Of a stretch of DNA of 64,000 bases, positions 35,339 through 43,944 are shown in pieces. Where the stretch lies: the NCBI GenBank assembly GCA_017656425.1, contig JACDNV010000003.1:100212-164211 (forward strand), read 5' to 3'. Positions within the stretch are counted from its first letter, which is position 1. Every line of letters starts with the position of its first letter. The notes beneath the pieces are model-generated. The model had not been told where the DNA came from. It was given only the letters and a program-made list of their open reading frames with translations, and did not search any database. Origin of the DNA: Candidatus Neomarinimicrobiota bacterium (lineage in GTDB: Bacteria; Fidelibacterota; UBA2242; B5-G15). Position numbers and translations under genes: made by a program.

Positions 35339-36543
35339 CCTTTATGCAATATTTCAATTAAATTTCTTAATTGGCTCGACTCACTTCTTTGCTCGAGTGG
35401 TAGAATAACCTTAAATGTAGTTCCTTCTCCTTCTCTTACTCCTACCTTTATATCCCCTCCCATGGAATTTATTATATTTTTACACATAGTCAGCCCAATG
35501 CCTGTATTTTTATCCACCTCTTTGGTTGTAAAGAAAGGTTCCCATATTTTATTTATTATGCTTTTATCAATACCTCCAGCATTATCCTCAACATATATCT
35601 CAATCCACTTCCCCGGGTTAACTCTCGTCATAATTTTTATATACTTAATTTCATCACGTCTCTTTGGATTATAGATAAAAGCATCTCGAGCATTAGAAAT
35701 GAGATTAATCAAAACCTGCTCAATCAATAAAGGATTTGCCAGTATAAAAGGTAAACTATCTCTATGCTCCACCTTTAATTCAATACCAAGATTCCTTAGT
35801 TCATAAGAGAATATTTTAACCAAGTTATCAACTACATCCTGTATACTTACAAGCTCAAGAATATTTCCTTCAGTCTGCTGTGCAAACAACCTCATACTAT
35901 TAACAATACCAGTCATTTTACCAATCATTCTTTCAAAATCATCTATAAAGGACAGCAATTTATCCTTTGGTAACTTCCCTTTCTCCTTCAGTTTATTTTT
36001 TAGTAGCTCCAATCTCAGATTCATCGCATTTATCGGATGACTAATTTGATGTATCAAGCCAACAGTTAATTCACCAAGTGCCCTTAACCTATCTCTACTG
36101 ACTGCGATAACCTGATTCCGTCTTAATTCCTTTTCCATTGCCTTAAACTCAGTAATATCTCTTATAACCATTATAATATAATCAACTTCACCATCGCTAT
36201 TCTTAATTGGACTAAATGAGATTAGCACATTGTTAACCTTTTGACCATTAACCAGATAACACTCGATATTCGTAAAAATTCCGCTACTAAGCTTATCTAT
36301 AAGTGTCAAACGTTTTTTATTTTCAAAAAAATCTTCCTGTTCTTCAAATTCACCTTCATCTGCATCCATTATAAATTCATCAATAATCTTTCCCCTTATT
36401 TCATCAAATTTCACTTCCAACATATTAAGCACTGAACGATTGGCGTATTCAATCTTACCCTCTTTATTTAGTATAAATACACCATCGGATATACTTTCAA
36501 GAATTAATACTGTTGTCTCATAATCTTTTATTTTGCTTCTCAT
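35335..36543 (-). CDS. PAS-domain sensor histidine kinase
   Basis: A 402-residue cytoplasmic kinase. A PAS domain spans residues 8-130 (VFILNKEGKIEYANRSVLNM), the dimerisation helix holds GLIHQISHPINAMNLRLELL near 163-182, and the ATPase has LISNARDAF, DNAGGIDKSIINKIWEPFF and NTGIGLTMCKNI. The H box reads H-Q instead of the usual H-E/D, and the fifth position is His rather than Asn or Thr. No transmembrane segment is seen. Its place among flagellar genes suggests a cognate partner for the sigma-54 regulator at the window edge, as FlrB is for FlrC; that is inference. Confidence 0.83.
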   Translation of the reverse strand: MRSKIKDYETTVLILESISDGVFILNKEGKIEYANRSVLNMLEVKFDEIRGKIIDEFIMDADEGEFEEQEDFFENKKRLTLIDKLSSGIFTNIECYLVNGQKVNNVLISFSPIKNSDGEVDYIIMVIRDITEFKAMEKELRRNQVIAVSRDRLRALGELTVGLIHQISHPINAMNLRLELLKNKLKEKGKLPKDKLLSFIDDFERMIGKMTGIVNSMRLFAQQTEGNILELVSIQDVVDNLVKIFSYELRNLGIELKVEHRDSLPFILANPLLIEQVLINLISNARDAFIYNPKRRDEIKYIKIMTRVNPGKWIEIYVEDNAGGIDKSIINKIWEPFFTTKEVDKNTGIGLTMCKNIINSMGGDIKVGVREGEGTTFKVILPLEQRSESSQLRNLIEILHKG

Positions 36544-36552
36544 AACCCCACT

Positions 36553-36822
36553 CTAATATACAACCAATTTTCCACTTTTGTATTCAATCTTGTTAAACTT
36601 CTCTCTGTTTATATCTACCAGAGATAACCTTGGAAACACCCTTTGAACCTTTAGTTCCATTTCTTCGCCAATTTGGAAATCTCTATTTGATTCTACGTAA
36701 ATATTTACTCCATATAACCTTATTATATATCTTTTATCACTAACCTTATCAATTACTCTGCATCTTACTAGGTCTCCGACTGAAAACCTTCTAAAAACTT
36801 TATAGTTACTGAAAAAGTTCAT
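36553..36822 (-). CDS. small beta-barrel-like protein of unknown function
   Basis: I do not recognise this 89-residue protein with confidence. It is rich in beta-forming residues: FSVGDLVRCRVIDKVSDKRY, then IIRLYGVNIYVESNRDFQIG and EEMELKVQRVFPRLSLVDI. The pattern resembles the small OB-like module seen at the N-terminus of some FliK-type and related flagellar proteins, but without the rest of such proteins. It ends nine bases before the kinase gene and overlaps the preceding gene by four bases, so it belongs to the flagellar operon. Confidence 0.6.
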   Translation of the reverse strand: MNFFSNYKVFRRFSVGDLVRCRVIDKVSDKRYIIRLYGVNIYVESNRDFQIGEEMELKVQRVFPRLSLVDINREKFNKIEYKSGKLVVY

Positions 36823-37583
36823 ATCCTGAAATCGATATTTTTATTATTCAGCTTACTCAAAATTTTTAACTCATCGTAGCTTAAATCTTGACTGCCATGT
36901 TTCAGCAAACTTGAACTACCAGTACTCTTGGAATTCTTTTCACCACGATTACTTTTGGAAGGTATACCAGATCTGCCCATATGATGGCTCTTCAATAGGA
37001 TTAGAAGCTGTCTTGCGTGTTTGTCCCTGACAAGAAAATAAATTAATCCGATAACCATGAATAAAAAGGAAAGGAGGAACATGACTCTTGAAACAATTTT
37101 CAAATTTGTCATAAAAATAGCACTATTTTTAATCCTTTCAGCTGGATACTGTACCATCAAATTATCATTAAAGAAAGCAATACTTGGATACGTTATTTCA
37201 ACTATATACTTATTTTCAAGAACATCGTAGGAAAAATTGGCACTTTTGAATGGTACTGTCATAATTTTAAACCTCACATAGAAAGAATCCATAACAGATG
37301 ATTCAATTCTCAATATGGAATTTATATCTGATAACACTCCATATGTTATATACTCACTAATAGAGTTCCTATCAAAAGTTATATCCATTCTACCATTCTC
37401 AGGGTCTATTTTTATATCTGGCTTCATATAAATTTCTCCACCAGGAATAACAATAATTGAATTGCCTGTATTCCCTTTTATTTCCAATGTTTCAGCCTTC
37501 AACATTTTGCATGATATAATTATAAGTAGAAATAAAATACTATATAAAAATAAACCCTTTGATTTACCTTGCGAGAATGTCAA
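36819..37583 (-). CDS. membrane-anchored protein of unknown function in flagellar operon
   Basis: A 254-residue protein with an N-terminal hydrophobic signal or anchor (LFLYSILFLLIIISCKML), a periplasmic beta-rich domain, a second membrane helix near residues 163-184 (IVSRVMFLLSFLFMVIGLIY), then a basic, serine-rich cytoplasmic tail ending DELKILSKLNNKNIDF. The periplasmic part weakly recalls AMIN-like folds; I do not assign it. The start is TTG at 37581-37583, well supported by AAAGGAGGT five bases upstream. It is followed by the 89-residue gene with a four-base overlap. Confidence 0.65.
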   Translation of the reverse strand: MTFSQGKSKGLFLYSILFLLIIISCKMLKAETLEIKGNTGNSIIVIPGGEIYMKPDIKIDPENGRMDITFDRNSISEYITYGVLSDINSILRIESSVMDSFYVRFKIMTVPFKSANFSYDVLENKYIVEITYPSIAFFNDNLMVQYPAERIKNSAIFMTNLKIVSRVMFLLSFLFMVIGLIYFLVRDKHARQLLILLKSHHMGRSGIPSKSNRGEKNSKSTGSSSLLKHGSQDLSYDELKILSKLNNKNIDFRI

Positions 37584-37812
37584 TTTTACCTCCTTTATTT
37601 TTAATACCTTTATTTATCTCTTCATCGATTTTCTTTTTCTCTTCCATTTTCTGATTCAAACTACTTATCTCTACCCTGTCTTTGTCCCTGGGCTTTTTCT
37701 TATTTTTATTATTTCTTTTTTCTCTCTTACTCTCCCTATCCACACCCCTAATCGAATGAATCGATTCAAGAGGATTCAAATCAGGAGAAGATACATTATC
37801 ATCTAATGGCAT
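37564..37812 (-). CDS. small basic protein downstream of fliA with FlgM-like motif
   Basis: An 82-residue, highly charged protein overlapping the end of fliA by 14 bases. Its centre is very basic (KREKRNNKNKKKPRDKD); it continues with RVEISSLNQKMEEKKK, close in wording to the VEISSxAxxM segment that precedes the sigma-binding part of Gram-positive FlgM, and ends GGKIDILA. The C-terminal sigma-28-binding helices of FlgM are not recognisable. A GAGGAAAGAA precedes the ATG. It could be a divergent FlgM or an unrelated fliA-linked protein. Confidence 0.6.
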   Translation of the reverse strand: MPLDDNVSSPDLNPLESIHSIRGVDRESKREKRNNKNKKKPRDKDRVEISSLNQKMEEKKKIDEEINKGIKNKGGKIDILAR

Positions 37813-38584
37813 TTCTTTCCTCTACTTTTTTTCTCAATAACCTTAACGTCTCATTTAAAATTTGCGAGACCCTTGATTCACTTACACCCAATACAAGACC
37901 AATATCAGCAAGTGTCAGCTCCTCATAGAAATACAATGCAAGAATCAATCTCTCCCTTTCATCTAACTCTTTAATGATATTCTTTAGATAAGATTTCAAA
38001 TCATCAAATTCAACTTTTTCTTCTGGGTTCATCTGGTCAGGATCAACTATCCTATCCTTAATTCTGATGCTATCCTCACCATCCTTATACAGTTTATCGT
38101 CAAGAGACAAGGTATAACCAATGTCTATGATTTGCTGAATTTTAAAATATTCCTCTTCTGATATATTAACTTCTTTACAAATTTCCTCTACGGTAGGCTC
38201 TCTCTTAAGTTTACTTCTGAGACGTTCAAGACCATCATTTAATTTCATTATTGATTTAACCTGACCTCTATTAAGAGCAGTTTCTCTTCTTATAGCATCA
38301 ATTATTTCTCCGTATATTCTTTTATATGCAAAGGTTTTAAAACTAACTCCATATGAGAGATTATATCTCTCAAGGGCTTCAAGCAATCCTATTATGCCAT
38401 ATTGATATAAATCTTCTTTTTTTAATATCCAATTTTCAGGTATATGTAATCTACCCACTATATGCTTTATTAGGTTTATGTAGGATTTAATAATCCTCTC
38501 TTTTAAACTTTCATTTTTTGTCGTTATATACTCCCTTACAAGATATTCAGCATCTTCCCGGATTTTTAATTTTTCATTCAGCAT
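37799..38584 (-). CDS. fliA: flagellar sigma factor FliA (sigma-28)
   Basis: A 261-residue sigma factor with the FliA layout: region 2 around KEDLYQYGIIGLLEALERYN near residues 56-75, region 3 around KREPTVEEICKEVNISEEEY, and region 4 with LTLADIGLVLGVSESRVSQI near 222-241. It directs late flagellar genes, including flagellin. It sits after the flhF-flhG block, the order common in deep-branching bacteria. No clear FlgM follows; the next gene is only FlgM-like in a short motif. Confidence 0.95.
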   Translation of the reverse strand: MLNEKLKIREDAEYLVREYITTKNESLKERIIKSYINLIKHIVGRLHIPENWILKKEDLYQYGIIGLLEALERYNLSYGVSFKTFAYKRIYGEIIDAIRRETALNRGQVKSIMKLNDGLERLRSKLKREPTVEEICKEVNISEEEYFKIQQIIDIGYTLSLDDKLYKDGEDSIRIKDRIVDPDQMNPEEKVEFDDLKSYLKNIIKELDERERLILALYFYEELTLADIGLVLGVSESRVSQILNETLRLLRKKVEERNAIR

Positions 38585-38822
38585 TTACTTTATTTCCTTC
38601 TTCTTTTTTTGCCTGTTCAACATTTTCTTTTTGACCTATTTCTTTCGGTCTCAATGCTACTGCCATTACTGCACTTGCGATAAAGAATATAAACAATACA
38701 CCTACAAACACAATTAGGGAACGGATAATCGATGTAAAAAGAGAAATATTGCTTAGTAGACAGAGTATAAATGTCAGAATTGAAATTGAAAGGGCAATAC
38801 TATAAATAATTTTGGTTATCAT
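38574..38822 (-). CDS. small two-helix membrane protein of unknown function
   Basis: An 82-residue protein with two hydrophobic helices (residues 4-26 and about 32-56) separated by a very short turn, and a charged tail rich in Lys and Glu ([19 protein letters not shown]) probably in the cytoplasm. It lies between flhG and fliA, overlapping each by 4 and 11 bases. I do not recognise the family. Position suggests a flagellar role, not a known one. Confidence 0.6.
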   Translation of the reverse strand: MITKIIYSIALSISILTFILCLLSNISLFTSIIRSLIVFVGVLFIFFIASAVMAVALRPKEIGQKENVEQAKKEEGNKVNAE

Positions 38823-39694
38823 TCTCTACCTAAGATTATTTCTTTATTATCAATTAATCTATCAAAAACGTTAATTCCAAATCTTCTATCCATAATGGGA
38901 ATACTCATAAGTTTTTTAACTATTATTTTGAAATGTAATGTTGAAATGGAATTGGGATACTCCAATATAAATGGACTCTGTATTTTAATTGCTCTCGCTA
39001 TCTGTTCATCATCCACCAAATACCCTCCATAAATCAATTTTGAATTCAAGAACTTTTGCGCCATTAAATCCAGCTTTCTGAATAGCGAATCACCCTCCTC
39101 CTGATTTTTGACCATATTAACAACGAGTATAATCGGCATATTAGGCTCAGTAGTCTTGACTATTTTCACAATCCCATAGGTATCAGCGATAGAAGCTGGA
39201 TCGGGGGTTGCTATCACTATAACCTTATCAGCACTCAATACAAACGATAGAACAGTTCTTGAAACTCCTGCTCCTGTATCAATCACTATTGTATCATATT
39301 TATGCTGAATTTTTTTAAATTCAGCACTTATTTTTCTTAACACCTCATCCTCAGACTCTATCAGTTCCTTTACAACTGACGAAGCAGGTAAAAGGTCTAT
39401 CCCCTGTGGACACTTGAAAATTATTTCTTCTATTGGTTTTTGATTTAAAATGAAATCGGAAATATTATAATCTGGATTAATACCAAGGAAAAGATCAATA
39501 TTGCCAAGGTGAATATCAGCATCAATCAGCAATACCCTTTTACCAAACTGGCTTAAAAGTAAAGACAGATTAACACTAAGATTTGTCTTCCCTACCCCAC
39601 CTTTTCCACTTGTAACGGCAATGATTTCCGCAGATTTCTTGTCACTGGCGTCACCAAACTTTAATAACCTTCCAAAAGCACTACCTTCAACCAT
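38819..39694 (-). CDS. flhG: MinD-like ATPase FlhG (flagellar number regulator)
   Basis: A 291-residue ParA/MinD-type ATPase. [20 protein letters not shown] near residues 27-46 is the deviant Walker [18 protein letters not shown] near 57-73 the switch I region, and [10 protein letters not shown] the Walker B. It controls flagellar number and partners FlhF, encoded immediately upstream. The short N-terminus lacks an obvious DQAxxLR motif that normally stimulates FlhF GTPase; [13 protein letters not shown] stands there instead. It overlaps the downstream membrane gene by four bases. Confidence 0.92.
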   Translation of the reverse strand: MVEGSAFGRLLKFGDASDKKSAEIIAVTSGKGGVGKTNLSVNLSLLLSQFGKRVLLIDADIHLGNIDLFLGINPDYNISDFILNQKPIEEIIFKCPQGIDLLPASSVVKELIESEDEVLRKISAEFKKIQHKYDTIVIDTGAGVSRTVLSFVLSADKVIVIATPDPASIADTYGIVKIVKTTEPNMPIILVVNMVKNQEEGDSLFRKLDLMAQKFLNSKLIYGGYLVDDEQIARAIKIQSPFILEYPNSISTLHFKIIVKKLMSIPIMDRRFGINVFDRLIDNKEIILGRE

Positions 39695-39700
39695 AACACC

Positions 39701-40786
39701 TCAAAATTCTTTTATTATTTCTTTTGCCAGAACACTGGCATTAATAACATGCAGACTCTCCGGTATTTCATTACCCATTGTAAAAAAGAATAACTTATGC
39801 TTAAAACTTTTTATCAAACTAAATATCCTGCCTTTATTTCTTACCTCATCAACCTTTGTTAGAACAATCCCTACACGTTTCAACGAATTAAATCTTTCCA
39901 TATATCTATCAATTTCACCCGAGTCCAGATTAGCAGGTATACAAACAAGATGTAAAATGTCTGGGACCGTTAGAAGACCCCTGAATATATCCTTATACCT
40001 ATCTATATCACCAATCGGTGTATCAATAAGCACTAAACCTTTATCTATTTCATTAACAATTCTAAGCAATTCCTCAGGACTTTTAGCTTTTATTAACTTT
40101 ATACCAGAAACCTGAGAAAATTTGTCGAGTCTATCCATTGAACCTATTCTATAAATATCGGTAGATATTATATTTTTATTCTTTATCTTATTTAAAACTG
40201 GACTCAATGCCATCTCCATTAGTACTGTTGTTTTTCCACATCCAGTGGGACCCATAAAAGAAAAAACAGTCCGATCATTGTTAAACAAGTTATCTACATC
40301 CCCGAGTTTTTCCCCTATCTTTTCAACAATCCTCTTTCTCACTCTGGCTTTAAGTTCACTATAATCTATTACTTTGGTTTCGCCAGATTGATAATATATA
40401 TCTTCAATAATAGCGATTGAATCGGAATACTCTATGCCTGTATCACATAGTTTTCTCCACGCATTCTCGTAAAACTCAGGTAATCCTATATTTAAAATAT
40501 TACGGAAATAATTATAGAGTTTATCAAGCTGTCTTTTTACAATCAATTCCTCATTAGCGGATTTTTCCGGTTTCGATTTTTTCTTTTCTTCATGTTTTGG
40601 CTTAGCTTCAGTACTCTCTGGCTCTTCAATCTTAACAGTAAGTTTTACAAGATTCTTATTTTCCAGTAACAAACCATTACCCTTTATCTCTTTTGTTTCA
40701 AGAACAATTACATCTTCACCAAGCTCTTCTTTAGCTTGATTTAACGCCTCCTGCAACGTTTGTCCATAAAATGATTTAATTCTCAT
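39701..40786 (-). CDS. flhF: flagellar GTPase FlhF
   Basis: A 361-residue SRP-type GTPase. The basic N-terminal B region has EELGEDVIVLETKEIKG near 18-34 and a Lys/Glu linker; the NG domain has FSFMGPTGCGKTTVLMEMAL near residues 176-195 (G1), and GLVLIDTPIGDIDRYKDI and GIVLTKVDEVRNKG later. FlhF marks the site of flagellar assembly at the pole. It starts 11 bases inside the end of flhA and precedes flhG, the standard pairing. Confidence 0.94.
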   Translation of the reverse strand: MRIKSFYGQTLQEALNQAKEELGEDVIVLETKEIKGNGLLLENKNLVKLTVKIEEPESTEAKPKHEEKKKSKPEKSANEELIVKRQLDKLYNYFRNILNIGLPEFYENAWRKLCDTGIEYSDSIAIIEDIYYQSGETKVIDYSELKARVRKRIVEKIGEKLGDVDNLFNNDRTVFSFMGPTGCGKTTVLMEMALSPVLNKIKNKNIISTDIYRIGSMDRLDKFSQVSGIKLIKAKSPEELLRIVNEIDKGLVLIDTPIGDIDRYKDIFRGLLTVPDILHLVCIPANLDSGEIDRYMERFNSLKRVGIVLTKVDEVRNKGRIFSLIKSFKHKLFFFTMGNEIPESLHVINASVLAKEIIKEF

Positions 40787-42854
40787 TTGGATACTCCACT
40801 GAGCCTACAGTTTTTAATTCAGTATCTGGTGTTAATTCATTATATGAAAGCACAGCTAAATTTGGTAAAACCGGATCAATAAAGTTTCTAACATATCTTC
40901 GTATATGTGGAGAAGTTAATAGAACAGGTTTTACTCCCATCTGTATCGCTTTCTCAACTTTTTCGGCAAGGGAACTAAAAATTTTATTAACCTGATCTGG
41001 TGTAAATCCAAGGTTTTGTGATCTACCATTACCACTTCTAACATTCTCCATAATTTTATCTTCAAGGCGCGGATCGAGAGTAATAACTGTTATATAGTTC
41101 TTATCCTGTTTGTAATATCCAGTTATCACCTCAGCAAGAGCATTTCTTACATACTCAGTTAAAACATCCGAATCCTTTGTCATTGCGCCATAGTCCGCTA
41201 AGGTTTCCATAATAGTAACAAGATTTCTAATTGGTATTCTTTCTTTTAGCAAGTTTTTAAGTACTTGTGTAACTGTTCCAAGATTTACAATATCTGGGAC
41301 AACCCCCTCAACAACTGCCGGGTGAGTCTCTTTTAAATGGTCAAGCATCCTTTGGGTTTCCTGCCTGTCAAGCAATTTATAGGCATTATTTTTTAATACT
41401 TCCATCAAATGAGTTGCAATTACTGCTACTGGTTCTATAACAGTGTAACCGGCAAGCTCTGCCTTCTCTTTTTCTGATTTTGGAATCCACTTAGCTGGTA
41501 ACCCAAACGTTGGTTCTACTGTATCAATGCCTTTTAACTCAGCTCGATCATCAGGATTCAATACAAGATAATACCCCATCATCAATTCATATCTGGCACA
41601 CTCAACTCCATAGATTTTGAAGACATATTCGTTAGATTTTAATTGGATGTTATCTCTTATTCTAATTGGTGGTACAATTACTCCAAGTTCTATAGCTATA
41701 CTCTTTCTTATTGTTGATATTCTTCTTAATAAATTCCCGCCCTGATTCACATCAACAAGCGGTATCAGTCCATATCCTATTTCAACTTCAAAGGGATCAG
41801 GATGAAGGAACTCCTCTATTTTCTCTTCTGCTTCGGCTGTCTCTTCAACCTCTTCTTCCTTTGCCATGGCTTCTTGAATTTTCAAAGCTTTCTCAACTAA
41901 ATAACCACTCCCTGCCATAATAGCAGCCATAATCATGAATGGGAAAAATGGCATCCCGGGCACAAGTCCCATCAGAGCGAGTACACCAGATGTTACAAAA
42001 ATTGCTTTGGGTTGCCTAGTGATCTGTGCCGATATATCCGTACCAAGGTTACTTTCAGAAGATGCCCTTGTAATAATTATACCTGCGGAAGTGGAAATAA
42101 TTAAAGCTGGTATCTGAGCAACAAGACCATCCCCAACCGTGAGTATTGTATAGGTAGAAGCTGCCTCACCAATAGGCATTCCCCTTTGCAGAACTCCTAT
42201 TATCAACCCACCAATAATATTTATTGCTGTAATCAGTAAACCTGCTATAGCATCTCCCCTTACAAACTTGGAGGCACCATCCATAGCTCCATAAAAATCA
42301 GCCTCTCTCACTATCTGTTCACGTCTTCTCTGAGCTTCCTGGTCATCTATCAAGCCAGCATTTAAATCTGCATCAATTGACATTTGCTTGCCAGGCATAG
42401 CATCAAGGGTAAACCTAGCTGATACTTCAGCTATCCTCGTAGCACCTTTTGTAATCACAATAAAGTTTATGATAACAAGAATTAAAAATATTATAATTCC
42501 AACAAAATAATTCCCCCTCACAACAAATGAACCAAAAGCCTGAATTAATTCACCAGCATAGGCTTGGGTCAAAATCAATCTCGTAGTAGCAACGTTTAGT
42601 GATAATCTGAAAAGAGTTACTATTAACAATAAACTAGGAAAAACAGAAAATTCCAATGGTTTCAGAATATAAATAGAAACGAATAACATTACAAGAGCAC
42701 CTGTTATATTCATTACAAGCAATACATCCATAAGGAAAGTTGGTAATGGAAGAATCATAACAGTAAGTATCAATATAACACCGGCTGCAAGAGCAACATT
42801 ACTATTGCTCAATATGCGCATTACTCTATTTGATTGCACTACAGTTTCAGGCAT
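40776..42854 (-). CDS. flhA: flagellar export gate protein FlhA
   Basis: A 692-residue membrane protein of standard FlhA length. About eight transmembrane helices cover residues 15-315; the FHIPEP-family region RFTLDAMPGKQMSIDADLNA near 146-165 and RGDAIAGLLITAINIIGG near 198-215 are conserved. The C-terminal cytoplasmic domain (from about 350) contains GYTVIEPVAVIATHLMEVLK. It forms the nonameric export gate ring. It is flanked by flhB and flhF. Confidence 0.97.
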   Translation of the reverse strand: MPETVVQSNRVMRILSNSNVALAAGVILILTVMILPLPTFLMDVLLVMNITGALVMLFVSIYILKPLEFSVFPSLLLIVTLFRLSLNVATTRLILTQAYAGELIQAFGSFVVRGNYFVGIIIFLILVIINFIVITKGATRIAEVSARFTLDAMPGKQMSIDADLNAGLIDDQEAQRRREQIVREADFYGAMDGASKFVRGDAIAGLLITAINIIGGLIIGVLQRGMPIGEAASTYTILTVGDGLVAQIPALIISTSAGIIITRASSESNLGTDISAQITRQPKAIFVTSGVLALMGLVPGMPFFPFMIMAAIMAGSGYLVEKALKIQEAMAKEEEVEETAEAEEKIEEFLHPDPFEVEIGYGLIPLVDVNQGGNLLRRISTIRKSIAIELGVIVPPIRIRDNIQLKSNEYVFKIYGVECARYELMMGYYLVLNPDDRAELKGIDTVEPTFGLPAKWIPKSEKEKAELAGYTVIEPVAVIATHLMEVLKNNAYKLLDRQETQRMLDHLKETHPAVVEGVVPDIVNLGTVTQVLKNLLKERIPIRNLVTIMETLADYGAMTKDSDVLTEYVRNALAEVITGYYKQDKNYITVITLDPRLEDKIMENVRSGNGRSQNLGFTPDQVNKIFSSLAEKVEKAIQMGVKPVLLTSPHIRRYVRNFIDPVLPNLAVLSYNELTPDTELKTVGSVEYPNEN

Positions 42855-43941
42855 CTATCAACTCTTTATTTACTGGATTATTATCCTTCCTCATTTGATA
42901 CACATATGCTAATACTTCTGCTACAGCATGATAAAGAGTGAATGGTATCTCCATACCAACTTCACAGGACTCATATAAACTTCGAGCTAGTGGCTTATTC
43001 TCAACTATTGGTACATTATATTGAATTGCTATTGCTTTTATTTTCTCTGCAATTTTTCTTTTCCCCTTTGCTACAACCACAGGTGCATCGGTTCTTTTCT
43101 TTGGCTCATATTTAAGAGCAACAGCTATAAAGACTGGATTAGTAACTACAACTGTCGCTTCAGGAACAGCTGACATCATTCTTCTTCTTGCCATCTGAAA
43201 TTGCAGAGATCTGATCCTGCTTTTAACTCTTGGATCGCCTTCATAGTCTTTCCATTCATCTTTTACTTCCTGTTTAGTCATCATTATCCTTTTTTCATAA
43301 GAATATTTTTGATAAAAATAATCACCAATAGCTAAAATAAGCAGAACTACTGCTATTTTAACCGTCAACTCAAACACCACACTACCGAAGAAACTAACCG
43401 CCTTCGGGACTGTACTGCTGAATAAAAGTAGATAATCTTCCGTATGTCTTTTTAAAACCGAATAAGCGATAAATCCAACTATTATAAACTTCAACAAGCT
43501 TTTTAATAGTTCAACAATAGAGTTAAGTGAAAAAAGTTTTTTTAAACCATTAACAGGATTAAGTTTATCAAATTTAATTTTTATTGCTTCGCTTGCATAG
43601 ACAAAGCCCACCTGAAGATAATTTATCAATAGACCTGTAAGCATTACACCCAAGAGAAAAGCACCAACAACAGGTCCAAAATAACGCAAAATGAACATAA
43701 CCTGATATATTAGTGTATCATCTGTAACTTCATACACACTTACAGATTGATAAACCTCTATCATAAAGCGAAGAGTTCTTTCTATCAATTCTTTGCCCAG
43801 AAAAATAAAAAGAAATATCCCTGCAAAAAGAATCGCAACAGAATTTAATTCCACGCTCCTTGCTACATTACCTTTTCTCCTTTCTTTACCTCTCTTTCGT
43901 GGAGTCGCTTTTTCGGTCCTATCCTGCGCACCATCAGGCAT
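42847..43941 (-). CDS. flhB: flagellar export switch protein FlhB, altered cleavage site
   Basis: A 364-residue protein with a charged N-terminus (RTEKATPRKRGKERRKGN), four membrane helices to about residue 210, and the cytoplasmic switch domain. At the expected position of the self-cleavage motif NPTH it reads NPVF (Asn268 to Phe271), in VVVTNPVFIAVALKYEP. The surrounding sequence, MTKQEVKDEWKDYEGDP and PIVENKPLARSLYE, is otherwise canonical. FlhB changes export specificity from hook to filament substrates. The codons are clean, so the change appears real. Confidence 0.94.
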   Translation of the reverse strand: MPDGAQDRTEKATPRKRGKERRKGNVARSVELNSVAILFAGIFLFIFLGKELIERTLRFMIEVYQSVSVYEVTDDTLIYQVMFILRYFGPVVGAFLLGVMLTGLLINYLQVGFVYASEAIKIKFDKLNPVNGLKKLFSLNSIVELLKSLLKFIIVGFIAYSVLKRHTEDYLLLFSSTVPKAVSFFGSVVFELTVKIAVVLLILAIGDYFYQKYSYEKRIMMTKQEVKDEWKDYEGDPRVKSRIRSLQFQMARRRMMSAVPEATVVVTNPVFIAVALKYEPKKRTDAPVVVAKGKRKIAEKIKAIAIQYNVPIVENKPLARSLYESCEVGMEIPFTLYHAVAEVLAYVYQMRKDNNPVNKELIDA

Positions 43942-43944
43942 TTT

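Noticed and set aside
39621..40115. Plus-strand open frame of 164 codons opposite flhF and flhG
   Set aside because: Antisense to conserved GTPase/ATPase motifs, no ribosome site, no family resemblance.
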